Virus record (IMG/VR): IMGVR_UViG_3300009593_000019
Coordinates: 1 to 61,109 of that record
Source: a virus
Length of the DNA: 61,109 bases
Direction: 5' to 3' (one strand)
How positions within the stretch are numbered: the stretch's first letter is position 1; the number at the start of each line of letters is the position of its first letter. The translations under genes and the position numbers were made by a program. Positions 17,271-24,461 of the stretch are shown here, piece by piece. The notes beneath the pieces were generated by a model, which saw nothing but the letters and a program-made list of their open reading frames with translations, did not search any database and was not told where the DNA came from.

Positions 17271-17564
17271 ATGATAATAAATGTAGGTGATACAATCAAA
17301 GCAAATCACGGAAGAACAGGCGAGATAATCAATATCGGTATCGCAACAGAAACAACTGATATTGCGGCTGAGAACGACACAAGTTTGAATGCCCAAACAT
17401 ATGATACAGATTTAAACTATACAGGTGCCATTACCTTTACGAATGAGAATGGTGGTACTTACTGGTGTTATTTTAGTCAGATTGAAGACAACCTGACCGA
17501 GAGAAATAAAAGTGATATAGATATTAGTATCAATTTAGAAAACGAAATGGTAAAAGGGAAGTAA
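17271..17564 (+). CDS. Small acidic early protein
   Basis: A 97-residue soluble, acidic protein behind TAGGAGTATATT. The opening IINVGDTIKANHGRTGEI resembles a KOW/SH3-like beta-barrel strand pattern, and GGTYWCYFSQIED suggests a small beta fold. It could be a nucleic-acid or protein-binding module; weak inference. Confidence 0.55.
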   Translation: MIINVGDTIKANHGRTGEIINIGIATETTDIAAENDTSLNAQTYDTDLNYTGAITFTNENGGTYWCYFSQIEDNLTERNKSDIDISINLENEMVKGK

Positions 17565-17568
17565 GAAG

Positions 17569-17793
17569 ATGATTGATGTATTAACGGTCATTGAAGAACT
17601 GAAAGAAATAAAGGCTCAACTTACTAGTGGCAATACACCAATGGCCATTAAGAAGATTGATGAAGGGATTGCATATAGAGAAAAAGAAGTCGCAGACTTT
17701 GAAAAGGAATATGCACCCAAAGATAATATTAATAAAGTACCAATGGGTGATTTAGCAAATGACCCATTTGACATAACAGGACAAGGAGTTTAA
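17569..17793 (+). CDS. Small helical early protein
   Basis: A 74-residue charged protein with helical N-terminal two-thirds (IDVLTVIEELKEIKAQL then KKIDEGIAYREKEVADFEKEY) and a Pro/Asp-rich end. It is 4 bases after the previous stop and 2 bases before the next gene. Function not recognised. Confidence 0.55.
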   Translation: MIDVLTVIEELKEIKAQLTSGNTPMAIKKIDEGIAYREKEVADFEKEYAPKDNINKVPMGDLANDPFDITGQGV

Positions 17794-17794
17794 T

Positions 17795-18034
17795 ATGATG
17801 TCAGAAGGATTATTCGGAGTTATTCTATTATCAATTGCAGGAGGCGCTTTTGTATATTGTTTGATAGAATTAAATAGTTGTAAAGAAATTTGCAACAAAT
17901 TAAAGAGAAACATTAAATCTTATATTAAGAAGTCTGAACAATTAGAGTTGCCTTTGAAGATGAAAAAGCAACCACCTAAATATTTGTCAGGCAAAACTAA
18001 AAAGAAGAAAAGTGCGAAAAAGACTAAAAAATAG
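17795..18034 (+). CDS. Small membrane protein with basic tail
   Basis: A 79-residue protein behind AAGGAG. One membrane segment (FGVILLSIAGGAFVYCLIEL) is followed by a strongly basic C-terminus ending in Lys-rich KKKKSAKKTKK. Likely an inner-membrane protein with a cytoplasmic nucleic-acid-binding or lipid-binding tail. Last gene of its operon. Confidence 0.6.
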   Translation: MMSEGLFGVILLSIAGGAFVYCLIELNSCKEICNKLKRNIKSYIKKSEQLELPLKMKKQPPKYLSGKTKKKKSAKKTKK

Positions 18035-18134
18035 TATGAGCAATGTATCAAGGGAGCTCCCTAAACCCTACACAGCGCCCTCTAAACCCGCCGTTTTTCC
18101 TAAAAATAGTGTAAAATGTGGGTTTATTGGCTGC

Positions 18135-18163
18135 TTGACAATATTAGGGCAGTATGTTAATAT
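18135..18163 (+). promoter_or_regulatory. Early sigma70-type promoter
   Basis: CTGC-TTGACA (box at 18135-18140), a 17-base spacer and TAATAT (18158-18163). The upstream AAAAATAGTGTAAAA segment (near 18103) matches that at the 16178 promoter. It drives the gene at 18195. Confidence 0.8.
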
Positions 18164-18194
18164 TAACAATAATAATGAGAGAGAGGTATAAAAT

Positions 18195-18512
18195 ATGAGC
18201 TTTACTTACACAAAAGAAATGATGTTTAGTGAGTTTAAGACGGCGACAATAAAAGACCAAAAAGGTAAGAAAGAGAAATACGACAATCGTATTAAGTTTC
18301 TAAAAGAAATGAAATCGTTGAAGAAAGAACATCCATCTTCAATGAGAAATATTAGTATCACTCAAAGACAATTTGACAATTTGATACTGGCGTGGTCATC
18401 ACCAAATCCAAGAGACCATTTTTATATGAAAGTATTTGGTAAGACTTATGCAGAACAAAAAGCGGCTGAAAGCAAAGCATATGGTAAAGACAAAGAAGAA
18501 TTACTTAACTAG
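18195..18512 (+). CDS. Basic early protein of unknown function
   Basis: A 105-residue basic, helical protein, first in its operon with a GAGAGAGG ribosome site. It contains YDNRIKFLKEMKSLKKEH and ends KDKEELLN. No family was recognised. Confidence 0.6.
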   Translation: MSFTYTKEMMFSEFKTATIKDQKGKKEKYDNRIKFLKEMKSLKKEHPSSMRNISITQRQFDNLILAWSSPNPRDHFYMKVFGKTYAEQKAAESKAYGKDKEELLN

Positions 18513-18516
18513 AGAA

Positions 18517-18804
18517 ATGAGAAACGAGATAGCAAGAGAAAAACATAAGAAGTGGCTCAAGTCTATCGGTGTTAAGTTAGATAGTCAAGGCAATGTGATT
18601 AATGAGTTTAAAGGTTATCCATTTCCTGACTATTCAGTAAGACCTTCAATACCTTGTAGTAATAATATAATTGCAGGTGCTACCAAGAGAGAGGTATTGA
18701 AACCAAAACTACCTGCTGGTAAAACAATCAGTATTGCATACAACAAAGGTAATTATCAAGTTGTAGACATTGCTGATATAACAACAATGGGAAGGAAAGT
18801 ATGA
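18517..18804 (+). CDS. Conserved phage protein (REKHKKWL family)
   Basis: A 95-residue protein with the pattern MRNEIAREKHKKWLKSIGVK, YPFPDYSVRPS, LPAGKTISIAYNKGNYQVV and a terminal TTMGRK. This series of motifs recurs in small proteins of many large marine phages, function unknown. The start at 18517 follows the upstream stop; in-frame ATGs at 18481 and earlier would overlap it. Confidence 0.65.
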   Translation: MRNEIAREKHKKWLKSIGVKLDSQGNVINEFKGYPFPDYSVRPSIPCSNNIIAGATKREVLKPKLPAGKTISIAYNKGNYQVVDIADITTMGRKV

Positions 18805-19055
18805 ACAAGATACTTATATTATGTGTAATAATGCTTGGCGTTATGATGACGAGTGTTGTTGCAGAAGAACAGAAGACCTATACATTTACGGAAGTGAAGA
18901 CAGCAGTTTTCAATATTCCTGGTAATGTACACAACTTTTTGACAAGTGAAGTTGAGAAGACAAAAGCTTATCAAAAAGAATCTTGGGCAGATATGAAGAC
19001 ACAAACTGCTCAGAATTGGGCACAATTGAAATCATTGTTTACAAAGAAGAACTAA
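18801..19055 (+). CDS. Small exported protein
   Basis: An 84-residue protein with a signal peptide (residues 1-21, cleavage after SVVAE or VVA) and a helical amphipathic mature part containing Trp and Lys (AYQKESWADMKTQ). The start overlaps the previous stop by 4 bases (ATGA). It begins a run of five exported or lipoprotein genes. Function unknown. Confidence 0.6.
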   Translation: MNKILILCVIMLGVMMTSVVAEEQKTYTFTEVKTAVFNIPGNVHNFLTSEVEKTKAYQKESWADMKTQTAQNWAQLKSLFTKKN

Positions 19056-19264
19056 TGAGCGACTTTCATTTAACTTCAAATAATGATGGTACTTTTCTTA
19101 TCAGACCTGTCAGCGCTAGAGCTGAGGTCTGGTGGAAAGCTGCTGAAATGAGAGAGAAGTATGTTGTAGATAATACAGGCAACGACTTCGCAGTAATATT
19201 AACTGAAAACCAAAGAAAGGTATGTGATGAAATTAGAAAAAATAATTTTGATTTTACTAATTAG
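19055..19264 (+). CDS. Small soluble protein
   Basis: A 69-residue protein whose ATG overlaps the previous stop (TAATG). It contains LTSNNDGTFLIRPVSARAEVWWKAAEMREKY in two blocks, the second helical with two adjacent Trp residues. Its 3' end overlaps the following lipoprotein gene by 38 bases. Unknown function. Confidence 0.55.
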   Translation: MSDFHLTSNNDGTFLIRPVSARAEVWWKAAEMREKYVVDNTGNDFAVILTENQRKVCDEIRKNNFDFTN

Positions 19265-19790
19265 TGTTTCATTAAGTGCCTGTGGTGCAACCGGTAAGAA
19301 GATAGACGGTTCACATATTCAAGTACAAAATTCAGATGTGAATAATACTACAGGATTTAAATTCAATAGAAGTCATTTTGGTGCTGCCGTTGGTGCAACA
19401 ACAGGTGCTATGACTTGTGTAGAAATGATTGGTTCTGACCCATACATTGCGGCCGCTTGTGCTGTAGTTGGTGCCTTTGCAGGTGCTGAACTTATGTATG
19501 ATAGTGATTACGACTTACATCAAGCAGTATTTGTAGACCACTTAAACAATGGTCCTGGTTCAGCAAGTTATACGAACTGGTTAAATAGTAAAACAGGTAG
19601 TAATGGCACTATTAAGATTAATAGAAGTTATAGTCAAGGTCCTATTATCTGTAAAGAGTATGAAAGTAGTTTTAATATAAAGAACAAATGGCCTGTAGTT
19701 GGTATCTCAAACAATGATATTGATACAAGGTTCGGAGTTGTATGCCAAATGCCTGATGGCAGATGGGTTGAGAAAGGTATGATTAGATAA
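19227..19790 (+). CDS. Lipoprotein of the 17-kDa rickettsial surface antigen type
   Basis: A 187-residue lipoprotein with lipobox LSAC (Cys19 from the ATG at 19227). A glycine-zipper-like segment follows (FGAAVGATTGAM, then AAACAVVGAFAGAEL). The C-terminal part has the pattern SYSQGPIICKEYESS followed by CQMPDGRWV, which parallels the C-R-E-Y and C-x-Q-P-D-G-x-W blocks of the rickettsial 17-kDa antigen family. It should be lipid-anchored in the outer membrane. The family occurs in alphaproteobacteria, which suggests host origin. A GTG at 19224 is an alternative start. Confidence 0.7.
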   Translation: MKLEKIILILLISVSLSACGATGKKIDGSHIQVQNSDVNNTTGFKFNRSHFGAAVGATTGAMTCVEMIGSDPYIAAACAVVGAFAGAELMYDSDYDLHQAVFVDHLNNGPGSASYTNWLNSKTGSNGTIKINRSYSQGPIICKEYESSFNIKNKWPVVGISNNDIDTRFGVVCQMPDGRWVEKGMIR

Positions 19791-20350
19791 TGACACCTAT
19801 GAGATTAACATTTTATATGGGATTGATTGCTTTAGTCTGTATATGTACAAACATTGCATATGGACAAGAGATTATGCCTAAACCTATTACTTACAAAGAA
19901 GAGAGCAAGGTAAATTCTGCTCCTGTAAGCGAAGTATACATAAGTGAGATACACGAAAAGGTCAACAAGAAGTTGAAGTTGATGGGAGAGAATGAAAAGA
20001 ATGGTGTATTACATACAAAAGTTTTAGATAGATTTGAAAGAGACGGTCAATGGTGTTTCATTAAGATTGTCATAAAAGAACTAGATGATAAGACTATTGT
20101 AAAAGAAGAGATTATGGAATGTGCTGATACTGAACACGGTAAAACAGACAAAGAAAGAATTAAGGAACTGGAGAAGATGATAGAGTTAGAGAAAGCAAAG
20201 AAACCTGGTTATTGGGAACTATTTGCTGCCTTCTATTATAAAGACTTAAATGCTCCAGAATATTGTAGGTTATATTCTCAACCTACACACGCTTTTAAAT
20301 CCTTCGGAAGAGCGTGTTTAACAAACGAAGGTACTTGGGAGAGAAAATAA
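19790..20350 (+). CDS. Exported protein with CRLYSQ...CLTNEGTW tail
   Basis: A 186-residue protein with a signal peptide (about residues 1-25, cleavage near AYGQE). The mature part contains WCFIKIVIKELDDKT and a charged helix; the end carries EYCRLYSQ and ACLTNEGTWE. The last pair resembles the Cys-containing surface-antigen tail of its upstream neighbour, so the two may be related or act together in the periplasm. Start overlaps the previous stop by one base. Confidence 0.6.
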   Translation: MTPMRLTFYMGLIALVCICTNIAYGQEIMPKPITYKEESKVNSAPVSEVYISEIHEKVNKKLKLMGENEKNGVLHTKVLDRFERDGQWCFIKIVIKELDDKTIVKEEIMECADTEHGKTDKERIKELEKMIELEKAKKPGYWELFAAFYYKDLNAPEYCRLYSQPTHAFKSFGRACLTNEGTWERK

Positions 20351-20505
20351 TGATTAAAAATATAATCATATTAGGTCTCCTTTTTATGTTAATAACAGGT
20401 GTAAGTACAACGGAAGTTGTTGCTTATGTAGAAGATAACCAGCTTATTGACAAGTTGAGTGAAATGTTATATAATGTAGTTAGGAGTGTGAAAAACAATG
20501 TATAA
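20350..20505 (+). CDS. 51-residue exported or membrane peptide
   Basis: The ATG overlaps the upstream TAA (TAATG). A hydrophobic N-terminus (IKNIIILGLLFMLITGVS) is followed by a short charged helix. It could be a cleaved secreted peptide or a single-pass membrane peptide. It overlaps the next gene by 8 bases. Confidence 0.5.
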   Translation: MIKNIIILGLLFMLITGVSTTEVVAYVEDNQLIDKLSEMLYNVVRSVKNNV

Positions 20506-21148
20506 AAACATAGTAAAACTAGGATTGTTAGGCGTCCTAATCATTGGCCTAAATGCTTGTTCGTCAAAGACTTATAAGATTAAGCAAGAGACAGACAAGT
20601 TAGTTAACGAAGTGCCGTCTTGGTATATGGCAGACTTTGATAATGCTAAACATTGCGACATATCAATGTGGGCAAACAATGGTGTTATCAAAACAGAAGA
20701 TGATGACAAGACTTGCATATTTGGTGTTGGTACGAGTGTATCACCATCATTAGAACTTGCGATTGAGAAAGCGAAGTTGATTGCGAAAGCAGAAATGGCT
20801 GATATTGTTGCAGGTGAAATGAACAAGAAGGCGAAAATCTTTGTAACCGAGATAGGTAAAACAAATGTTAAGACCGTGGTTACAGAAGTAGAAACAGCGA
20901 TGGTAAATGTCATTGCGAATACACCAGTGAGAGGATATGAAATCTTTGCACAAGAGGTAACTAGAACGAAGAACGGTTACTATAGAGCGTGGATAGGTTT
21001 AAGACTACCACTTGGTGAGTTTAATAAGATGTACGATTACACAATTGCAGAAATTGTTGATAGTCATAAACTTAAACTAAAAGCTGCTGAAGCCTTCAAA
21101 AGTGTTGAAGACACAGCAAAGGCAAAAAAAGATGGCAAAAGCGAATAA
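20498..21148 (+). CDS. LPP20-like lipoprotein
   Basis: A 216-residue lipoprotein: signal peptide with lipobox LNAC (Cys21). The mature part has VPSWY, then CIFGVGTSVSPSLELAIEKAKLIAKAEMA, and later YYRAWIGLRLPL, the layout of the LPP20/DUF799-like outer-membrane lipoprotein family known from bacteria including Helicobacter. The role on phage infection is unknown; it may alter the host envelope. Its 3' end overlaps the glutaredoxin gene by 17 bases. Confidence 0.65.
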   Translation: MYKNIVKLGLLGVLIIGLNACSSKTYKIKQETDKLVNEVPSWYMADFDNAKHCDISMWANNGVIKTEDDDKTCIFGVGTSVSPSLELAIEKAKLIAKAEMADIVAGEMNKKAKIFVTEIGKTNVKTVVTEVETAMVNVIANTPVRGYEIFAQEVTRTKNGYYRAWIGLRLPLGEFNKMYDYTIAEIVDSHKLKLKAAEAFKSVEDTAKAKKDGKSE

Positions 21149-21404
21149 TATAATCGTTTACACAAAAGACAATTGTCCATTTTGTGTTAAAGCAAAGGCC
21201 TTGATAAAAGGCCTTGGCTTCCCTTATAAAGAAAAGAACTTGAAAGAGTTTGAAAGTCCAGAGGCAATGATTAAAGACATTGGTAAGAATGTAAGGTCAA
21301 TGCCACAAATTAAAATAGATGATGAACTTGTTGGTGGATACAATCAGTTAATTGAGTATTACAACAAACAAGGTCTCGTTGATTTCAAAGGAAATAAGAT
21401 ATAG
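21132..21404 (+). CDS. grx: Glutaredoxin
   Basis: A 90-residue glutaredoxin with the active-site CPFC (in YTKDNCPFCVKAKALIKG) and the cis-proline MPQIKIDDELVGGYNQL glutathione-binding region. It is a plausible electron donor for the phage NrdAB. The ATG at 21132 was chosen because it gives the standard family N-terminus; upstream in-frame codons lie inside the previous gene. Confidence 0.9.
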   Translation: MAKANNIIVYTKDNCPFCVKAKALIKGLGFPYKEKNLKEFESPEAMIKDIGKNVRSMPQIKIDDELVGGYNQLIEYYNKQGLVDFKGNKI

Positions 21405-21946
21405 TGTCAGATGAACCTAAAAAACCATACGAGAATGTTATTTTGTTTCCTGAAAACAAGATAGCAAAGAAACCTCAACCAGTAGACCCGAAAGCACAAG
21501 AGAAGATGAGAGACTATCAGGCTGCTAAATTTGTAGAGACTTCTACAGATGATATTGGTTTAGATTTGATTAGAAGATTTGTACAAATGGGACTTGATAC
21601 GAAACAAGATGTATTCACAAAAGACCTTGCAATGACAATGGATGCTGTCAGAGGTCTTTTGTACAGACAATTTAAATTGAAACACCCTATACAAAAGGTG
21701 ATTGACCAGGCAGTAAAATTAAAGATGAATAAGAAAGGTGTTGTAACCGCTCGTATTGAATATGCAAATATGACAGATGAAAGCGAAGCGACAACTAAAC
21801 CTTTAAACAAAGAAGTATCAGATGAACTAAACGAAAGAAACAATGGTATGTTTATGTTCACAGAAGATTTTGAATTCAAACCAGACTTCAATCCACTAGA
21901 TGATGATGATGGTTATGATGGTCCGCCAAGTGATACGGACAAATAG
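21404..21946 (+). CDS. Conserved phage protein of unknown function
   Basis: A 180-residue protein starting at GTG within TAGTG. It has a Pro/Lys-rich N-terminus, a helical core (DIGLDLIRRFVQMGLD, then LAMTMDAVRGLLYRQF) and a very acidic C-terminus (FNPLDDDDGYDGPPSDTDK). Proteins of this layout are common in T4-like marine phages beside glutaredoxin or replication genes. Unknown function. Confidence 0.6.
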   Translation: MSDEPKKPYENVILFPENKIAKKPQPVDPKAQEKMRDYQAAKFVETSTDDIGLDLIRRFVQMGLDTKQDVFTKDLAMTMDAVRGLLYRQFKLKHPIQKVIDQAVKLKMNKKGVVTARIEYANMTDESEATTKPLNKEVSDELNERNNGMFMFTEDFEFKPDFNPLDDDDGYDGPPSDTDK

Positions 21947-22077
21947 AATTTGACTATGGAAAACCATTATAATGCGATTGACCATAGCAAGTTGTCAGAC
22001 AAGACATTAAAATCAAATTGAAAAGGAGGTTAAACATAATGTTTAACATTTTTAAATTATCTAAAGGAGATAAAACT

Positions 22078-22341
22078 ATGGCTAGAACAAAGCTAACTAA
22101 AACTGAAAAAGTGAGAAATCTTTTTCTTTCAGGTACAGATGTTTCTTGGAAAACTTTGAGAAACAAATTTGACCTAACTTCACCAGCTGCAATGGTTGGT
22201 AAATTGAGAAACGAAGGTTTAATGATTTACGAAAATAAATCATCTAAAGGTGTTTCTTATAGAGTTGGTACACCATCAAAAGCGATTATCGCTGCTGGTA
22301 TCAACAAAGTGTTCGGTAAACAAGTAGCTTACTCAGCATAA
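22078..22341 (+). CDS. Winged-helix-like DNA-binding protein
   Basis: An 87-residue basic protein. TKTEKVRNLFLSGTDVSWKTL, LTSPAAMVGKLRNEGLMIYE and GVSYRVGTPSKA follow the helix-turn-helix plus wing order of small phage winged-helix regulators. Two Shine-Dalgarno sequences lead to two in-frame ATGs: AAAGGAG before 22078 and AAAGGAGG before 22039. The longer form would add 13 residues. Probable transcription regulator. It is followed directly by the twin RNA hairpins. Confidence 0.65.
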   Translation: MARTKLTKTEKVRNLFLSGTDVSWKTLRNKFDLTSPAAMVGKLRNEGLMIYENKSSKGVSYRVGTPSKAIIAAGINKVFGKQVAYSA

Positions 22342-22345
22342 TTGA

Positions 22346-22418
22346 ACTCACAGGTGAAAGCGAGAGTGGAAACCTAGAGTATTTTGAGGCGAGGAAAGCG
22401 AGAGTGGAACTCGCCTCA
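22346..22418 (+). ncRNA. Twin hairpins sharing an identical 16-base apical sequence
   Basis: Two adjacent hairpins present the same apical sequence GAAAGCGAGAGTGGAA. The first (22346-22380) has stem AGGT/ACCT extended by ACTC/GAGT after a small internal loop. The second (22385-22418) has a perfect 9-bp stem TGAGGCGAG/CTCGCCTCA. Within the apex, C-GAGA-G could close a GNRA tetraloop flanked by purine-rich internal loops. Only the second hairpin is followed by a weak T-rich tail (ATTATTT). It may be a terminator, a processing site or a protein-binding RNA. Unrelated stems with an identical apex suggest selection on that apex. Confidence 0.55.
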
Positions 22419-22444
22419 TTATTTAACTAATATAGAAAGTGTTT

Positions 22445-22669
22445 ATGAGTGATAAAGATATTGATTTAGGTATGAACCACGGTCCAGATACTAGAGACCA
22501 CGATACGACATATGAGAATGAACAATCAATGGTTACTATACCTTTAAGAGATTATGATAGATTGAAAGACCAAGAAAAATATATTACAGACCCTAACTTG
22601 ATTGCTAGTATTGACAAGATAGAGTTTTTTGTAAAAGAGTTAAGAAAACATATAGTAAGGAAATTATAA
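22445..22669 (+). CDS. Small acidic protein
   Basis: A 74-residue protein beginning MSDKDIDLGMNHGPDTRDHD, with a helical C-terminal part (IPLRDYDRLKDQEKYI, then IEFFVKELRKHI). The ribosome site is weak (AGAAAG). Its stop overlaps the next ATG by one base (TAATG). Function not recognised. Confidence 0.55.
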   Translation: MSDKDIDLGMNHGPDTRDHDTTYENEQSMVTIPLRDYDRLKDQEKYITDPNLIASIDKIEFFVKELRKHIVRKL

Positions 22670-22929
22670 TGGCAGGTATAGCAACATTTGGAAATATATT
22701 TGACACGAAGAGAACAGGTGTCAGAAAACTAAAGATTAAGATTACAGACGGAAAAGAGTTTACAGAAGAAAAAGAAGGTTTGTCTTTTAAGAAGATATTT
22801 AAATCTGTACAATCATCAGCACCGAAAGGTACTAGTGAATTGAGAGTTGAATATAAGAATAGAAAAGGCACATTGATTGACCGATGGGTAAAAGTACCTA
22901 TGGGTAGACATAAAAAGATTGGGAGATAA
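22669..22929 (+). CDS. Small basic protein of unknown function
   Basis: An 86-residue basic protein with beta-like segments (GVRKLKIKITDGKEF, SELRVEYKNRKGTLIDRWVKV). It is coupled to its upstream neighbour and lies 2 bases before the RNase H gene, so it may belong to the replication group. No family recognised. Confidence 0.55.
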   Translation: MAGIATFGNIFDTKRTGVRKLKIKITDGKEFTEEKEGLSFKKIFKSVQSSAPKGTSELRVEYKNRKGTLIDRWVKVPMGRHKKIGR

Positions 22930-22931
22930 AT

Positions 22932-23795
22932 TTGATTATAGTTGATATGCACCAAGTGTTAATCAGTAATCTGATGGCACAAATGGCAAAAGTATCATAC
23001 CAGAAAGGAAGTCAACCTGGTCTGGCCAATAAAGAAATGGTTAGATATATGGTTTGTAATTCACTTAAAGGTTATATCAGAAAGTTTGGTAACGAATACG
23101 GAAAAGATTTAGTACTTGCTTGTGATAGTGCAGACCCTTGGAGAAGAGAGTTTTTTCCTCAATACAAGGCAAGTAGAAAGACAAGTAGAGAAGAAAGTAC
23201 AAACAATTGGGACCATCTATTTAATCTGATATGGGAAATCAAAGAAGAGATTAAGGAGAACTTTCCTTATAAAGTCATTGCGATTGATAATGCAGAAGCA
23301 GACGACATAATTGCAACTATCATCAAAATGCAGACGGAAGACAAGTATCTAATTATATCAGGCGATAAAGACTTTAAACAACTACAGAAGTATAGTAATG
23401 TAAGTCAATATAGTCCGATACAAAAGGTAATGGTAGTAGAAGATAATCCCATTAGGTACTTACACGAACAGATTATCAAAGGAGACAGGTCAGACGGTAT
23501 ACCTAATATCTTATCGCCAGATGATGTCTTTATTACCAAGACTAAACAAAGTCCTATTACGAAGAAGAAACTAGCAGAATGGTCAGAAGTTGATGATATT
23601 CCACTAGGTTCAGAAACGAAGAAATACTACAATAGGAATAAGAAACTGATAGATTTAGAGCAGATTCCAAACGCTCTGGTAGAATCTATTATAAATAGCT
23701 TTAAACAATACGAAGTACCTAATAGGTCCAAACTATTACCGTACTTTATTGATAACAAACTGAAATCGTTGATTGAACATATTAATGATTTTTAA
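22932..23795 (+). CDS. rnh: T4-type RNase H (5'-3' flap exonuclease)
   Basis: A 287-residue FEN1/T4 RNase H-like nuclease that removes RNA primers during lagging-strand synthesis. Metal-site acids appear in IIVDMHQ, LACDSADPWRREFFPQYK, NAEADDIIATII, LIISGDKDFKQLQ and IIKGDRSDGIPN, in the family order. It starts at TTG behind GGGAGAT. T4 RNase H has 305 residues. It works with gp32, encoded at 33708. Confidence 0.85.
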   Translation: MIIVDMHQVLISNLMAQMAKVSYQKGSQPGLANKEMVRYMVCNSLKGYIRKFGNEYGKDLVLACDSADPWRREFFPQYKASRKTSREESTNNWDHLFNLIWEIKEEIKENFPYKVIAIDNAEADDIIATIIKMQTEDKYLIISGDKDFKQLQKYSNVSQYSPIQKVMVVEDNPIRYLHEQIIKGDRSDGIPNILSPDDVFITKTKQSPITKKKLAEWSEVDDIPLGSETKKYYNRNKKLIDLEQIPNALVESIINSFKQYEVPNRSKLLPYFIDNKLKSLIEHINDF

Positions 23796-23821
23796 TATTG
23801 CAATATTAAGAGGATAATGAA

Positions 23822-24331
23822 ATGGCTGAACAAAATAGTAATCTAACTAACAATAGTTTGAGGCAGGCAGCGATGTCTTCTTCATCTATGGCTCTCACAT
23901 TCCACGAAATACTAACCAAAGTAAATAACGCTAAAGACAAGGCAAAGAAGATGGAAGTCTTACGCCAGTATGATACACAGGCATTAAGACAAATTCTTAA
24001 AGGTGCGTTTGACCCTCGTATAGAATGGGACTTACCGAAAGGTACACCACCATATATAGAGAACGAAGCGCCTGTAGGTACTGAACACACTTACCTTGAA
24101 ACTGAAGCAAAGAGACTTTGGCATTTTGTGAAAGGTGCAGACCAAAATCTATCCAAGGTAAAGAAAGAAACACTTTTCATACAAATTTTAGAAGGTTTAC
24201 ACGCTGACGAAGCAAAACTGCTTATCGGTGTAAAAGAGAAGAAGTTAAACAATGTATATAAAGGTCTTACAGCGGCTCTAATCAAAGAGGCGTTTGGGTG
24301 GAATGAAGATTTTGTTAAATTAGAGGCATAA
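23822..24331 (+). CDS. Conserved T4-like phage protein (DUF6433-like)
   Basis: A 169-residue helical protein. The blocks LTFHEILTKVNNAKDKAKKMEVLRQYD, split around residues 25-52, and PRIEWDLPKGTPPYIENEAPVGTEH are typical of a protein family that accompanies T4-type rnh genes in marine phages. I recall the name DUF6433 but could not check it. It is followed by a terminator. Possible role in replication or transcription by context only. Confidence 0.65.
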   Translation: MAEQNSNLTNNSLRQAAMSSSSMALTFHEILTKVNNAKDKAKKMEVLRQYDTQALRQILKGAFDPRIEWDLPKGTPPYIENEAPVGTEHTYLETEAKRLWHFVKGADQNLSKVKKETLFIQILEGLHADEAKLLIGVKEKKLNNVYKGLTAALIKEAFGWNEDFVKLEA

Positions 24332-24347
24332 TACAACTCACGGTTTC

Positions 24348-24377
24348 GGGTATTTCCCTGTAAAAATACCCACTTTT
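24348..24377 (+). terminator. Probable rho-independent terminator
   Basis: A perfect 8-bp stem GGGTATTT/AAATACCC (24348-24355 and 24364-24371) with an 8-base loop, followed by ACTTTT. It separates the RNase H operon from the next early promoter. Confidence 0.65.
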
Positions 24378-24402
24378 CCCCCAAAATAAAGGCATTTTTT
24401 GC

Positions 24403-24431
24403 TTGACAAAGCTTCTTGGAAGTGATACTAT
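24403..24431 (+). promoter_or_regulatory. Early sigma70-type promoter
   Basis: GGCATTTTTTGC precedes TTGACA (24403-24408), a 17-base spacer and TACTAT (24426-24431). The same upstream GGCATTTTTTGC occurs at the minus-strand promoter at 50592. A TATAAATA at 24429 overlaps the -10 box, so the site could also be used late. Confidence 0.8.
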
Positions 24432-24461
24432 AAATATATTAATGATAACGAAAGGTATATA

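Noticed and set aside
18053-18062. GGGAGCTCCC palindrome after the 16.5-18.0 kb operon
   Set aside because: No loop and no T-run, so it does not qualify as a terminator; it might be a protein site, but nothing supports that.
18036-18191. 51-codon frame starting MSNVSRELPKPY after the gene ending at 18034
   Set aside because: It runs through the early promoter at 18135 and has no ribosome site. The first half looks protein-like, so it is noted but not called.
21956-22021. 21-codon frame before the winged-helix gene
   Set aside because: No ribosome site and low information; the region also holds short inverted repeats (CTATGG/CCATAG) that explain little.
23690-23697. TATAAATA inside the RNase H gene
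   Set aside because: Located in the coding region with no late gene downstream at a sensible distance; an isolated match is expected by chance in A+T-rich DNA. The same applies to 31107.
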